Below, one piece after another: positions 1 through 6,416 of a stretch of 8,947 nt of DNA. The notes beneath the pieces are model-generated. The model searched no databases and had not been told where the DNA came from. It was given only the letters and a program-made list of their open reading frames with translations. Within the stretch, counting starts at the first letter, position 1. Each line of letters starts with the position of its first letter. Origin of the DNA: an uncultured Bartonella sp. (lineage in GTDB: Bacteria; Pseudomonadota; Alphaproteobacteria; Rhizobiales; Rhizobiaceae); assembly GCA_946481695.1 (NCBI GenBank), contig CAMLON010000044.1, positions 1-8,947 on the forward strand, given 5' to 3'. Position numbers and translations under genes: made by a program.

Positions 1-53
1 GCGCTTGCATGGCATGCAAGAGGTCAGCGGTTCGATCCCGCTTAGCTCCACCA
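1..53 (+). tRNA. tRNA-Ala, anticodon GGC (3' part, 5' end outside window)
   Basis: This is the 3' two-thirds of an alanine tRNA reading GCC/GCU codons. The anticodon stem pairs CTTGC (4-8) with GCAAG (16-20) around the seven-base loop ATGGCAT, which puts the anticodon GGC at 11-13 after the invariant T. The T arm pairs AGCGG with CCGCT around TTCGATC. The 3' acceptor strand TAGCTCC is followed by discriminator A and an encoded CCA at 51-53. The acceptor 5' strand and D arm lie before position 1. No second copy of the tRNA 3' end was seen in the window, so there is no sign here of an island integrated at this tRNA. Confidence 0.95.
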
Positions 54-296
54 ATCCTCAAAATGCGCCCGCTTCATAAAGAGAGCTTCCCTAGGCTCTA
101 ATCCCGAAATTTTGCCGTTTAAATTTTTTGCCCGCTAACTTTTTGTCGGTTAACTTATCTGCCGGTTAACTCATTTGCCATTTACTTCTTTGAATGAAGA
201 CCCGTTTCTTCAAAGCGGTTTTATCTTTCCATTCCCAACCGACTTGTTCATTGCTTTTTCCTACCCGCCGATTCCCGTTTAAAAATCACCGTTTTT
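54..296. other. Gene-poor spacer after the tRNA
   Basis: I see no convincing gene in this stretch. It contains a degenerate 16-bp tandem repeat (114-191), described separately. A weak hairpin pairs CTTTGAA (188-194) with TTCAAAG (209-215) around a 14-base loop. It has no clean T-run after it, so it is not called a terminator. A second weak stem pairs AGAGC (82-86) with GCTCT (95-99). CCCGTTT motifs at 201 and 274 faintly echo the repeat unit. Confidence 0.6.
114..191. repeat. Degenerate 16-bp tandem repeat, five units
   Basis: Five head-to-tail units of 15-16 bases can be aligned: GCCGTTTAAATTTTTT (114-129), GCCCGCTAACTTTTT (130-144), GTCGGTTAACTTATCT (145-160), GCCGGTTAACTCATTT (161-176) and GCCATTTACTTCTTT (177-191). 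The consensus is roughly GCCGGTTAACTTATTT, a GC-rich start, a central TTAAC core and a T-rich tail. The two middle units are the most alike, and both contain the palindrome GTTAAC. A 16-base period does not keep a reading frame, so the array is not an expanded peptide repeat. It could be decayed minisatellite DNA or a series of protein-binding sites; nothing here decides between them. Confidence 0.6.
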
Positions 297-506
297 ATGG
301 TCCTTGAGAGACAGCCTGAAACTATTGGCAAACAATTCCGGTTTTTTAACACTTTGCCTTCTTCAATCATAACCAAAAACATGGTCGATTATTTTTGTGC
401 TGTCGAATTGATTGACGAGAGCAGTGATAAACTTGATCGCTTAACTTTATCAATTATAAGATATTTGTTGGACGACCAAGGAATTTTGAAAAGCATTCTT
501 ATGTAG
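297..506 (+). CDS. Hypothetical 69-aa protein, doubtful
   Basis: I do not recognise this product. The frame opens at an ATG with no Shine-Dalgarno sequence before it; the preceding bases are a run of A, C and T. It ends at TAG 504-506. The predicted peptide is soluble with no signal peptide or membrane segment. Its second half, acidic around VELIDESSDKLD and then LTLSIIRYLLDD, could form amphipathic helices. It lies in the AT-rich spacer between the tRNA and bluB, and a candidate promoter for bluB (433-460) falls inside it. It may be a small lineage-specific gene, a remnant of a larger decayed gene, or a chance frame. The missing ribosome-binding site favours the last two. Confidence 0.25.
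   Translation: MVLERQPETIGKQFRFFNTLPSSIITKNMVDYFCAVELIDESSDKLDRLTLSIIRYLLDDQGILKSILM
433..460 (+). promoter_or_regulatory. Possible sigma-70-type promoter for bluB
   Basis: A TTGATC box (433-438) and a TATAAG box (455-460) are separated by 16 bases, close to the TTGACA / TATAAT consensus. Transcription would begin near 467 and leave a leader of about 100 bases before bluB. The call rests on motif match alone. Confidence 0.3.
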
Positions 507-567
507 CCAATACGACAATTTTCATTTAGCTATCTACAAAATCGGTAAGGAGTTCGGCACAGAATTT

Positions 568-1203
568 ATGTTGGAAGATATCTACAAAGTCATCCATGAA
601 AGGCGCGATGTGCGCGATGAATTTTTACCCCGACCGCTTGATGATGTTGTTATAAAGAAACTCCTTGAAGCCGCCCATTCAGCGCCTTCCGTGGGCTTCC
701 AGCAGCCGTGGAATTTCATTCTTATCCGCGATAAAAAACGCAAAACTCGAGTTAAAGAAATTTTTGCCAGAGCACAGGCCGAAGAAGCAAAAATTTTTAC
801 CGACGAAAGGCGAGAACTTTATAACCGACTGAAATTACAAGGCATCGTCAAAGCCCCTCTTAATCTTGTTGTCACATGTGACCGCTCGCGCGATGGCCGC
901 ACCGGTCTTGGCCGTTTTCATAATCCGCAAATGTCGGCTTATAGTTGCGTATGTGCGGTCGAAAATTTGTGGCTTGCGGCACGGGCTGAAAACATCGGTG
1001 TCGGCTGGGTTTCTATTTATCATGATGATGAATTGAAGGCGTTGTTAAAAATTCCGGCTGAAATAGAAATCATTGCCTATTTGTGTATCGGTTATGTCAG
1101 CCACTTTTATGACAGTCCGGAACTCGAGCAAAAAGGCTGGCGCAAACGCGTACCGCTCGAAAGCCTTATTTATCATGAAGAATGGCCAAAAGGTGCGCAA
1201 TAA
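568..1203 (+). CDS. bluB: 5,6-dimethylbenzimidazole synthase BluB
   Basis: BluB cannibalises reduced FMN with oxygen to make 5,6-dimethylbenzimidazole, the lower axial ligand of cobalamin. It is a soluble nitroreductase-fold enzyme. The 211-residue product carries the family landmarks in order: RRDVRDEF (12-19), AAHSAPSVGF-QPWNF (35-50), LKLQGIVKAPL (88-98), the CDR segment (104-106), HNPQM-YS (118-126), VENLWLAARAE (131-141) and GVGWVSI (144-150). Asp14 and Ser149 match the catalytic Asp32 and Ser167 of the Sinorhizobium meliloti enzyme. The protein is shorter than that one only by about 18 N-terminal residues. The ATG is the first usable start after an in-frame stop at 487. The nearest Shine-Dalgarno, AAGGAG (547-552), sits 15 bases upstream, further than usual. 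No other cobalamin gene and no cobalamin riboswitch are visible, so the gene appears to stand alone. Confidence 0.95.
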   Translation: MLEDIYKVIHERRDVRDEFLPRPLDDVVIKKLLEAAHSAPSVGFQQPWNFILIRDKKRKTRVKEIFARAQAEEAKIFTDERRELYNRLKLQGIVKAPLNLVVTCDRSRDGRTGLGRFHNPQMSAYSCVCAVENLWLAARAENIGVGWVSIYHDDELKALLKIPAEIEIIAYLCIGYVSHFYDSPELEQKGWRKRVPLESLIYHEEWPKGAQ

Positions 1204-1250
1204 TATTGCGTTTAAATTTAAAATTGTTTCTGATTCTAATCTAAATGTGA

Positions 1251-1280
1251 TTGAGCATTGATCGAAAAAGCGCTTAAAAT
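1251..1280 (+). promoter_or_regulatory. Possible sigma-70-type promoter for ilvD
   Basis: TTGAGC (1251-1256) and TAAAAT (1275-1280) are 18 bases apart, in the 143-base gap between bluB and ilvD. Transcription would start near 1287, giving a leader of about 60 bases. I see no leader peptide rich in Ile, Val or Leu and no attenuator hairpin in that leader, so classical ilv attenuation is not indicated. Confidence 0.35.
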
Positions 1281-1333
1281 CCTTGCGTTTATTTGATCTG
1301 TGCGGCAAAACCGTTACTACATTGGAATTATTC

Positions 1334-1340
1334 AAGGAAA
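1334..1340 (+). promoter_or_regulatory. Ribosome-binding site that fixes the ilvD start
   Basis: AAGGAAA ends a few bases before the ATG at 1347, with about 8 bases between the GGA core and the start. An in-frame ATG at 1293 has no such site, so the downstream start is preferred. Confidence 0.75.
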
Positions 1341-1346
1341 TTTGAA

Positions 1347-3185
1347 ATGCCTCCCTATCGCTCAAGAACTTCTACTCATGGCCGGAATATGGCCGGTGCC
1401 CGTGGCTTATGGCGTGCCACAGGAATGAAAGACGGAGATTTTGGTAAGCCGATTATTGCGATTGCCAATTCATTTACACAATTTGTTCCGGGCCACGTGC
1501 ATCTTAAAGATATGGGACAACTTGTTGCCCGCGAAGTGGAAAAAGCTGGCGGCGTTGCCAAAGAGTTCAACACAATTGCTGTCGATGACGGTATTGCAAT
1601 GGGGCATGATGGCATGCTCTATTCTCTTCCCTCCCGTGAGATCATCGCCGACTCGGTTGAATATATGGTCAATGCGCATTGTGCAGATGCTTTGGTATGC
1701 ATTTCCAACTGCGATAAAATTACTCCGGGAATGTTGATGGCAGCCTTGCGGCTTAATATTCCGACGGTTTTTGTTTCCGGCGGACCGATGGAAGCGGGAA
1801 AAATCAAATGGAAAGGCAAAGAGCTCGCCGTTGACCTGATTGATGCGATGGTTGCGGCAGCCGATGACCATAACAGCGACTCGGAAGTTGCTAATATGGA
1901 ACGGGCAGCTTGCCCGACATGCGGTTCATGTTCGGGCATGTTTACAGCAAACTCGATGAACTGCCTGACGGAAGCCCTTGGCCTATCGCTTCCCGGTAAC
2001 GGTTCGATGCTCGCAACCCATGCCGACCGCAAACATCTTTTTGAAAAAGCCGGCCACCTTATTGTTGAACTGGCCAAGCGTTATTATGAACAGAATGATG
2101 ACAGTGTTCTTCCCCGCTCGATTGCAACATTCAAATCTTTTGAAAATGCAATGACGCTTGATATTTCAATGGGCGGTTCAACCAATACGGTTCTTCACTT
2201 ACTAGCCGCTGCGCAAGAAGGCGAAGTTGATTTTACCATGTCGGACATCGACCGGCTTTCGCGCCATGTTCCGGTTATTTGTAAAGTCGCTCCGGCCGTT
2301 GCCAATGTACATATGGAAGATGTCCACCGCGCCGGCGGCGTGATGGCAATTCTGGGCGAGCTTGACCGCGCAGGCCTTATCCATAGCGAGGTTGCAACGG
2401 TTTATGAACCGACATTGAAGGATGCTTTGCGCAAATGGGATGTCAAACAGACAAATAATCCGGAAATCCATGAATTTTATCGTGCTGCTCCGGGTGGTAT
2501 TCCGACACAGACACCATTCAGCCAGTCACGGCGCTACGAAACAGTCGACCTTGACCGCGAAAAAGGCGTTATTCGCGATGTCGACCATGCCTATTCCAAG
2601 GATGGCGGCCTTGCCGTTCTTTACGGCAACCTCGCCAAGGATGGTTGCATCGTCAAAACCGCCGGTGTTGACGACTCGATTTTGAAATTCAAAGGTCCGG
2701 CAAGGATTTTTGAAAGTCAGGATTCAGCCGTGGTTGCTATTTTGAACGGCAAAATCAAACCGGGAGATGTTGTGCTCATCCGTTATGAAGGCCCGCGCGG
2801 TGGCCCCGGAATGCAAGAAATGCTTTATCCGACAAGCTATCTGAAATCGAAAGGTTTGGGAAAGGCTTGTGCTCTCGTCACGGATGGCCGTTTTTCCGGT
2901 GGTTCATCGGGTCTTTCGATCGGCCATGTTTCACCGGAAGCTGCCGAAGGCGGCACGATTGGTCTTGTCGAAGAAGGCGATATAATCGAAATTGACATAC
3001 CAAATCGCAAAATCCATCTTGATGTTGACGATGCAACACTTGCCAAACGTCGTAAGAAAATGGAACAGAAAGGCGATAAAGCCTGGAAGCCGGAAGAGAT
3101 TCGTAAACGCAAAGTTTCCAAGGCCTTACGCGCTTATGCAGCCATGACGACATCGGCAGCCAAAGGCGCTGTTCGCCAAATCTGA
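1347..3185 (+). CDS. ilvD: Dihydroxy-acid dehydratase IlvD
   Basis: IlvD dehydrates 2,3-dihydroxy-isovalerate and 2,3-dihydroxy-3-methylvalerate to the 2-keto acids that become valine, leucine and isoleucine. It is a cytoplasmic iron-sulfur enzyme. The product is 612 residues, normal for the family (E. coli about 616), and closely resembles the E. coli type throughout. Cluster ligands are visible as Cys122 in SNCDKITPG and Cys195 in CPTCGSC (189-195). Asp81, Asp123 and Lys124 (the lysine that is carbamylated in this family) form the magnesium site. Position 49 reads PGH, as in E. coli, instead of the PCN of the class with three Cys ligands. Later landmarks are [45 protein letters not shown] and the LRAYA tail. 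The frame stays open for 18 codons before this ATG, but [13 protein letters not shown] is the usual N terminus. A strong terminator follows, so ilvD is probably monocistronic. Confidence 0.97.
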   Translation: MPPYRSRTSTHGRNMAGARGLWRATGMKDGDFGKPIIAIANSFTQFVPGHVHLKDMGQLVAREVEKAGGVAKEFNTIAVDDGIAMGHDGMLYSLPSREIIADSVEYMVNAHCADALVCISNCDKITPGMLMAALRLNIPTVFVSGGPMEAGKIKWKGKELAVDLIDAMVAAADDHNSDSEVANMERAACPTCGSCSGMFTANSMNCLTEALGLSLPGNGSMLATHADRKHLFEKAGHLIVELAKRYYEQNDDSVLPRSIATFKSFENAMTLDISMGGSTNTVLHLLAAAQEGEVDFTMSDIDRLSRHVPVICKVAPAVANVHMEDVHRAGGVMAILGELDRAGLIHSEVATVYEPTLKDALRKWDVKQTNNPEIHEFYRAAPGGIPTQTPFSQSRRYETVDLDREKGVIRDVDHAYSKDGGLAVLYGNLAKDGCIVKTAGVDDSILKFKGPARIFESQDSAVVAILNGKIKPGDVVLIRYEGPRGGPGMQEMLYPTSYLKSKGLGKACALVTDGRFSGGSSGLSIGHVSPEAAEGGTIGLVEEGDIIEIDIPNRKIHLDVDDATLAKRRKKMEQKGDKAWKPEEIRKRKVSKALRAYAAMTTSAAKGAVRQI

Positions 3186-3197
3186 TTTTAAAATCTT

Positions 3198-3250
3198 CTC
3201 TCCCGTTATGATCGGTAAATTATAGCGGGAGAGTTTTATTGTAATTTTTT
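3198..3250 (+). terminator. Rho-independent terminator of ilvD
   Basis: CTCTCCCG (3198-3205) pairs with CGGGAGAG (3226-3233). The stem extends inward through a T-G wobble, TAT/ATA and a closing G-T wobble to about 13 pairs, with a 10-base loop (3211-3220). TTTT follows at once (3234-3237) and a second run of six T ends at 3250. It begins 12 bases after the ilvD stop codon. A 12-base palindrome, GATTTTAAAATC (3184-3195), overlaps the stop codon just before it. This separates ilvD from the ligase-thiolase operon. Confidence 0.9.
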
Positions 3251-3324
3251 AGTATATATTGTTATTTTTAAATATGCCGTGACATTCAAACGCGAAGTCG
3301 GCCTCGAATTATTCCCGAACCGTT

Positions 3325-3333
3325 AGGGGGGGG
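3325..3333 (+). promoter_or_regulatory. Poly-G ribosome-binding region of the acyl-CoA ligase
   Basis: An A followed by eight consecutive G residues (3326-3333) ends three bases before the ATG at 3337. The only Shine-Dalgarno-like sequence for this start is within the tract (AGGGG). A G-run of this length can gain or lose bases by slipped-strand replication, which here would change SD spacing rather than reading frame. Confidence 0.6.
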
Positions 3334-3336
3334 CGA

Positions 3337-4911
3337 ATGCCAGTTATTGATGCGTTGGCAAAACATGCCACTTTGACACCCGACAAAATTGCGATTTCAA
3401 TCGCCGGAAATGAAATCACCTATAAAACACTCTACCAGCGAGCCGAAGCTTTCAGACGGAATCTTTTCAATCTGGAAAAACGCCGCCCCGATCGTTTCGG
3501 TTTACCGGATGATGGCCGTCTGGTGCTACTCGCACTCCCGAACCATTTCCGCTTTGGAGAAATTTTTGCCGGTGGTTCGGCAAGCCCGCATTGTGTTGCT
3601 GTTCTTTCTGTTGCCACGCCCCCAAACCAGATTGAAGAAATCATGCGTCGGCTTAGTCCCGACATTGTCATTTGCGAGAACAAAGACTGCATCATTGCAG
3701 AAATTGCCCGAGCGCTTGATCTACCAGCGCTTTATGTTGAAAAAGATGCCGACACCCAGTCAACTTATGACCGTTTTCTGGCAACTTATGACCGTTTTCT
3801 GGAAGGAACTATCCCCGATAAAACGATAGCTGATCTACCGCTTGGACCGTTTTTTATCGGTTTTACGTCCGGCACAACGGGGCTTCCCAAAGCTTTTATC
3901 AGAAATCGCCAAAGTTGGCGAAACTCGCTTGTCCCCGGACGTGAGTTCTTCGGCCTTGGAAAACTACATAAATCGGTTGCTCCGGGGCCGATGGCACACG
4001 GCGTAAGCCTTTACGCTCTTATCGAAACGCTGGATAGCGGACAGACTTTTGAAAGTGTCAAAAAATTCAATGTCGATGACGTATTGGAGCTTCTGAAGAC
4101 TGCCGACCGTTTTGTCGGTGTACCAACCATGCTCAACGAATTAAAACGACGGGCGGATGAGCGTAAGCTGGTTTTTAAAGAAATGAAGCAACTTGTTACC
4201 GGAGCTTCGAAATTCGATCGGCAACATTACGCAGATGCGTGTGCACTTTTTCCGAATGCAGAAATTTTACAATATTATGGTGCCTCCGAATTAAGTTTTG
4301 TTGCTGTCAACAAAATGACACCCCGAACGCTTTCACATAAAAATTCCATGTCGCCGGTAGGAAAACCGTTTCCCGGTGTTAAAGTTACAATTCGTGATGA
4401 AAATTTATTACCGCTCGCGCCTAATAAAATCGGCACTATCTTTGTCGAAAGCAATTTGATCTCGGATGGATATTTATGGGGCGACAATGGCAAGTCATTT
4501 GTCCGTAACCAATATGGGGCAACGGTTGGCGACCTTGGCATGATCGACAAAAATGGCGAACTTTATGTAATGGGTCGTGCCGGCGGCATGATTATTTCGG
4601 GCGGCAACAATATTTATCTTGCCGAAATAGAAACGGCATTGAAAACTATCCCAAATATCAGTGAAGCAATTGCTTTCGGAATTGCTGATGACATTTATGG
4701 AGAACGTCTTATCAGCGTTATTTCATTCAAAGATGCCCCGTTAACGGCAGATGAATTGCGCGAGTTTTGTCGCCCGTTAATGGAAAAATTCAAAATCCCG
4801 AAAGATTTCTATACAATCAATCATTGGCCAATGACGTGGAGCGGAAAAATTGCGCGTGTCATAGTCAACAGAATGGTTGAAGAAGACGATCCTGAAATTA
4901 CAAGGCTTTAA
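3337..4911 (+). CDS. ANL-superfamily acyl-CoA ligase (AMP-forming), substrate unknown
   Basis: This enzyme should adenylate a carboxylic acid with ATP and pass it to CoA. The 524-residue product is the usual length and has no signal peptide or membrane segment. Core motifs appear in order: the phosphate-binding loop FTSGTTGLPKA (176-186), the A5 motif YYGASE (313-318), GDLGMID with Asp399, GRAGGMIISGGNNIY (413-427) with hinge Arg414, and the C-terminal catalytic lysine Lys504 in SGKIAR. All residues needed for activity seem present. The A8 motif reads GRAGG where many relatives have GR-DD. Residues 143-156 contain a seven-residue unit given twice by a perfect DNA duplication, ahead of the P-loop. 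The start fits the family (ALAKHATLTPDK near the N terminus) and follows a G-rich SD. The thiolase gene begins 2 bases after the stop, so they form an operon. The motifs do not reveal the substrate: fatty, aryl and dicarboxylic acids are all possible. Confidence 0.88.
   Translation: MPVIDALAKHATLTPDKIAISIAGNEITYKTLYQRAEAFRRNLFNLEKRRPDRFGLPDDGRLVLLALPNHFRFGEIFAGGSASPHCVAVLSVATPPNQIEEIMRRLSPDIVICENKDCIIAEIARALDLPALYVEKDADTQSTYDRFLATYDRFLEGTIPDKTIADLPLGPFFIGFTSGTTGLPKAFIRNRQSWRNSLVPGREFFGLGKLHKSVAPGPMAHGVSLYALIETLDSGQTFESVKKFNVDDVLELLKTADRFVGVPTMLNELKRRADERKLVFKEMKQLVTGASKFDRQHYADACALFPNAEILQYYGASELSFVAVNKMTPRTLSHKNSMSPVGKPFPGVKVTIRDENLLPLAPNKIGTIFVESNLISDGYLWGDNGKSFVRNQYGATVGDLGMIDKNGELYVMGRAGGMIISGGNNIYLAEIETALKTIPNISEAIAFGIADDIYGERLISVISFKDAPLTADELREFCRPLMEKFKIPKDFYTINHWPMTWSGKIARVIVNRMVEEDDPEITRL
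3761..3802 (+). repeat. Perfect 21-bp tandem duplication inside the ligase gene
   Basis: Bases 3761-3781, beginning CAACTTATGA and ending GTTTTCTGG, are repeated exactly at 3782-3802. The unit is seven codons, so the frame is kept, and the protein reads TYDRFLA then TYDRFLE (residues 143-156). Complete identity between copies suggests a recent event or ongoing copy-number change. Confidence 0.95.
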
Positions 4912-4913
4912 AA

Positions 4914-6086
4914 ATGGATGAAAGCAGAACACCTGTTATTATCGCGGCGTTGAGAACGCCGATAGCGCGTGCATATGGTGCGCTTTCATCTGTTGACGCG
5001 GAATATCTCCTAAGCCCACTCATTCGGGCACTCGTCGAACGCACAAAGATCGAAAAAACCGATATTGACGATGTTATGATCGGTAATGCCGCGGGCGGCG
5101 GGGGAAATCTCGCGCGCCTTGCCGCTTTAACCGCCGGACTGCCGGTCGAAATTCCGGGTGTAACAATAGATCGACAATGCGGGTCAGGTCTTGAAGCGGT
5201 GGTTATGGCGTGCCGACTTATTGAAGCGGGAGCGGGTGAAATTTATCTTGCTGGTGGTGCAGAGAGCGTATCTACCGCCCCTTGGCGCATAAAACGCCCG
5301 AAAACGCCGCGCGAATTGCCGCAATTTTTTTCCCGTGCACGATTTTCACCCGAGACGGTCGGTGACCCTGATATGGGAAACATGGCTGAAAATATTGCCC
5401 GACATTTTGGTATATCGAGAGAAAGACAGGATCGTTTTGCGCTTCAAAGCCATCAACGTGCCTTGAACGCTCAGGCTGAACATCGTTTTGACGATGAAAT
5501 CATAGCACTTCAAACAGCAAAAGGCCTATTTTCCTCTGACGATTGCCCGAGAGCAGGTTTAAAACTTGAAACTTTAGCACATTTGCGACCGGCTTTTGAA
5601 AAAAACGGAACGGTAACGGCCGGTAATTCCTGCCCTTTAAATGACGGGGCAGCACTTGTTCTTGTGACATCGCTTGAAAAAGCCGAACAGTTGGGCATTC
5701 AATACGGAATTATTTTTATTGATAGCGCTGTAAGCGGTGTTGACCCCAATCTTGCCGGCGTGGGGCCGGTCCCCTCGACAAAAAAACTGCTACAAAGAAT
5801 GAAGCTCGACAATTGTTCACACTTTGACGTCATTGAATTCAATGAAGCCTTTGCAGCACAAGTGCTTGCCGCCATTGACGCGTTGGACATATCGGAAGAA
5901 CAAATCAACCGTGATGGTGGCGCAATCGCCCTTGGACATCCTTTTGGTGCTTCGGGGGCTATTTTGACAACACGGCTTTTTTCCCAGATGAAAAACCTGT
6001 CAGATGATGTAATTGGCCTTGCTACAATGGGAATTGGCGGCGGGATGGGAATAAGTGCAGCTTTTAGGCCTTATCACAACGCTTAA
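4914..6086 (+). CDS. Thiolase-family protein lacking the second catalytic cysteine
   Basis: Thiolases join two acyl-CoAs or split a 3-ketoacyl-CoA. The 390-residue length is normal. The nucleophile Cys89 is in DRQCGSGLEA, the Asn loop is FNEAFAAQ (309-316), and the base His342 is in GGAIALGHPFGASGA. The C-terminal motif, usually LATLCIGGGMG, reads LATMGIGGGMG, so Gly373 (codon GGA, 6030-6032) replaces the second catalytic Cys that shuttles a proton in classical thiolases. SCP2-type thiolases supply that Cys from an HDCF loop, but this protein has NEAF, so that substitute is absent. Cys240, in GNSCPLNDG, aligns with an active-site Ser of the Zoogloea enzyme. AAGG (4902-4905) inside the ligase gene serves as SD, and the ATG lies 2 bases after the ligase stop, so translation is probably coupled. 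The enzyme may run slowly, catalyse another Claisen-type step, or bind acyl groups; the substrate is unknown. Confidence 0.85.
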   Translation: MDESRTPVIIAALRTPIARAYGALSSVDAEYLLSPLIRALVERTKIEKTDIDDVMIGNAAGGGGNLARLAALTAGLPVEIPGVTIDRQCGSGLEAVVMACRLIEAGAGEIYLAGGAESVSTAPWRIKRPKTPRELPQFFSRARFSPETVGDPDMGNMAENIARHFGISRERQDRFALQSHQRALNAQAEHRFDDEIIALQTAKGLFSSDDCPRAGLKLETLAHLRPAFEKNGTVTAGNSCPLNDGAALVLVTSLEKAEQLGIQYGIIFIDSAVSGVDPNLAGVGPVPSTKKLLQRMKLDNCSHFDVIEFNEAFAAQVLAAIDALDISEEQINRDGGAIALGHPFGASGAILTTRLFSQMKNLSDDVIGLATMGIGGGMGISAAFRPYHNA

Positions 6087-6416
6087 AAATCACTTCGCTT
6101 GAGCGGAAGCAAAATTGTAATATTTTGAGCCGAAACCGAATTTTTTAAATACCGGCCTTCTTTTTTCGTCGATTATGGCGCGAACACTTCAAGACCACTG
6201 TGATCAATAACAACATTGGTCAATGTGAATTGAGAGCGCCCCGAAATCGTCATTCGATAGATTCCCGTCTAACATCATCCCGTTCCTGTTGAGCCATCCC
6301 TCCTTGCTGCACAATGTGAAAAAGCAGGCTTTGCCCGCTCTTCAAGTGCTTAAAACAACATGTGTGCGACAATTATGGCTTTGGCAGTTGAGAACGTTTA
6401 TTCCTAACCCTTGCCG
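6087..6416. other. Convergent gap between the thiolase and mutS
   Basis: No solid gene is visible in these 330 bases. Just after the thiolase, CTTC...GAAG (6093-6109, with a bulge) and CAAAAT/ATTTTG (6110-6127) form weak stems. A run of six T comes only at about 6141, so no plus-strand terminator can be called with confidence. A dyad ACATTG-gt-CAATGT lies at 6213-6226. On the minus strand, two tiny overlapping frames (6297 down to 6173) look faintly coding and may be a remnant. The mutS terminator is listed separately. Confidence 0.6.
6318..6343 (-). terminator. Probable intrinsic terminator of mutS
   Basis: Read on the minus strand, AGC-GGGC (6339-6333) and GCCTGCT (6329-6323) pair around the loop AAA with one mismatch, and the second arm runs into TTTTT (6323-6319). 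Outward pairing of GAAG with the T-run can lengthen the stem. It lies about 75 bases beyond the mutS stop codon, a reasonable 3' end for that transcript. Confidence 0.6.

Noticed and set aside
1..53. tRNA-Ala as an attachment site of an integrated element
   Set aside because: No second copy of the tRNA 3' end, integrase or phage gene is present in the window.
188..215. Hairpin CTTTGAA/TTCAAAG as a terminator of the tRNA transcript
   Set aside because: The stem is seven AT-rich pairs with a 14-base loop and no proper T-run after it.
461..567. Cobalamin riboswitch in front of bluB
   Set aside because: The leader is only about 100 bases, shorter than a normal cobalamin riboswitch, and no B12-box-like sequence is visible.
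1211..1222. Palindrome TTTAAATTTAAA after bluB as an operator or terminator
   Set aside because: It is a pure A/T palindrome in an AT-rich gap, likely by chance, with no GC stem.
1293..1346. Longer ilvD beginning at the in-frame ATG at 1293
   Set aside because: The extra 18 residues do not match the family N terminus, there is no SD there, and the ATG at 1347 has AAGGAAA at good spacing.
1900..1965. Cys-rich stretch of IlvD as a separate metal-binding domain
   Set aside because: [18 protein letters not shown] is the standard cluster-ligand region of dihydroxy-acid dehydratases.
1376..2077. Several antisense open frames across ilvD, with similar ones opposite bluB, the ligase, the thiolase and mutS
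   Set aside because: They are shadows of strongly conserved genes in another frame, with no SD and no recognisable domains.
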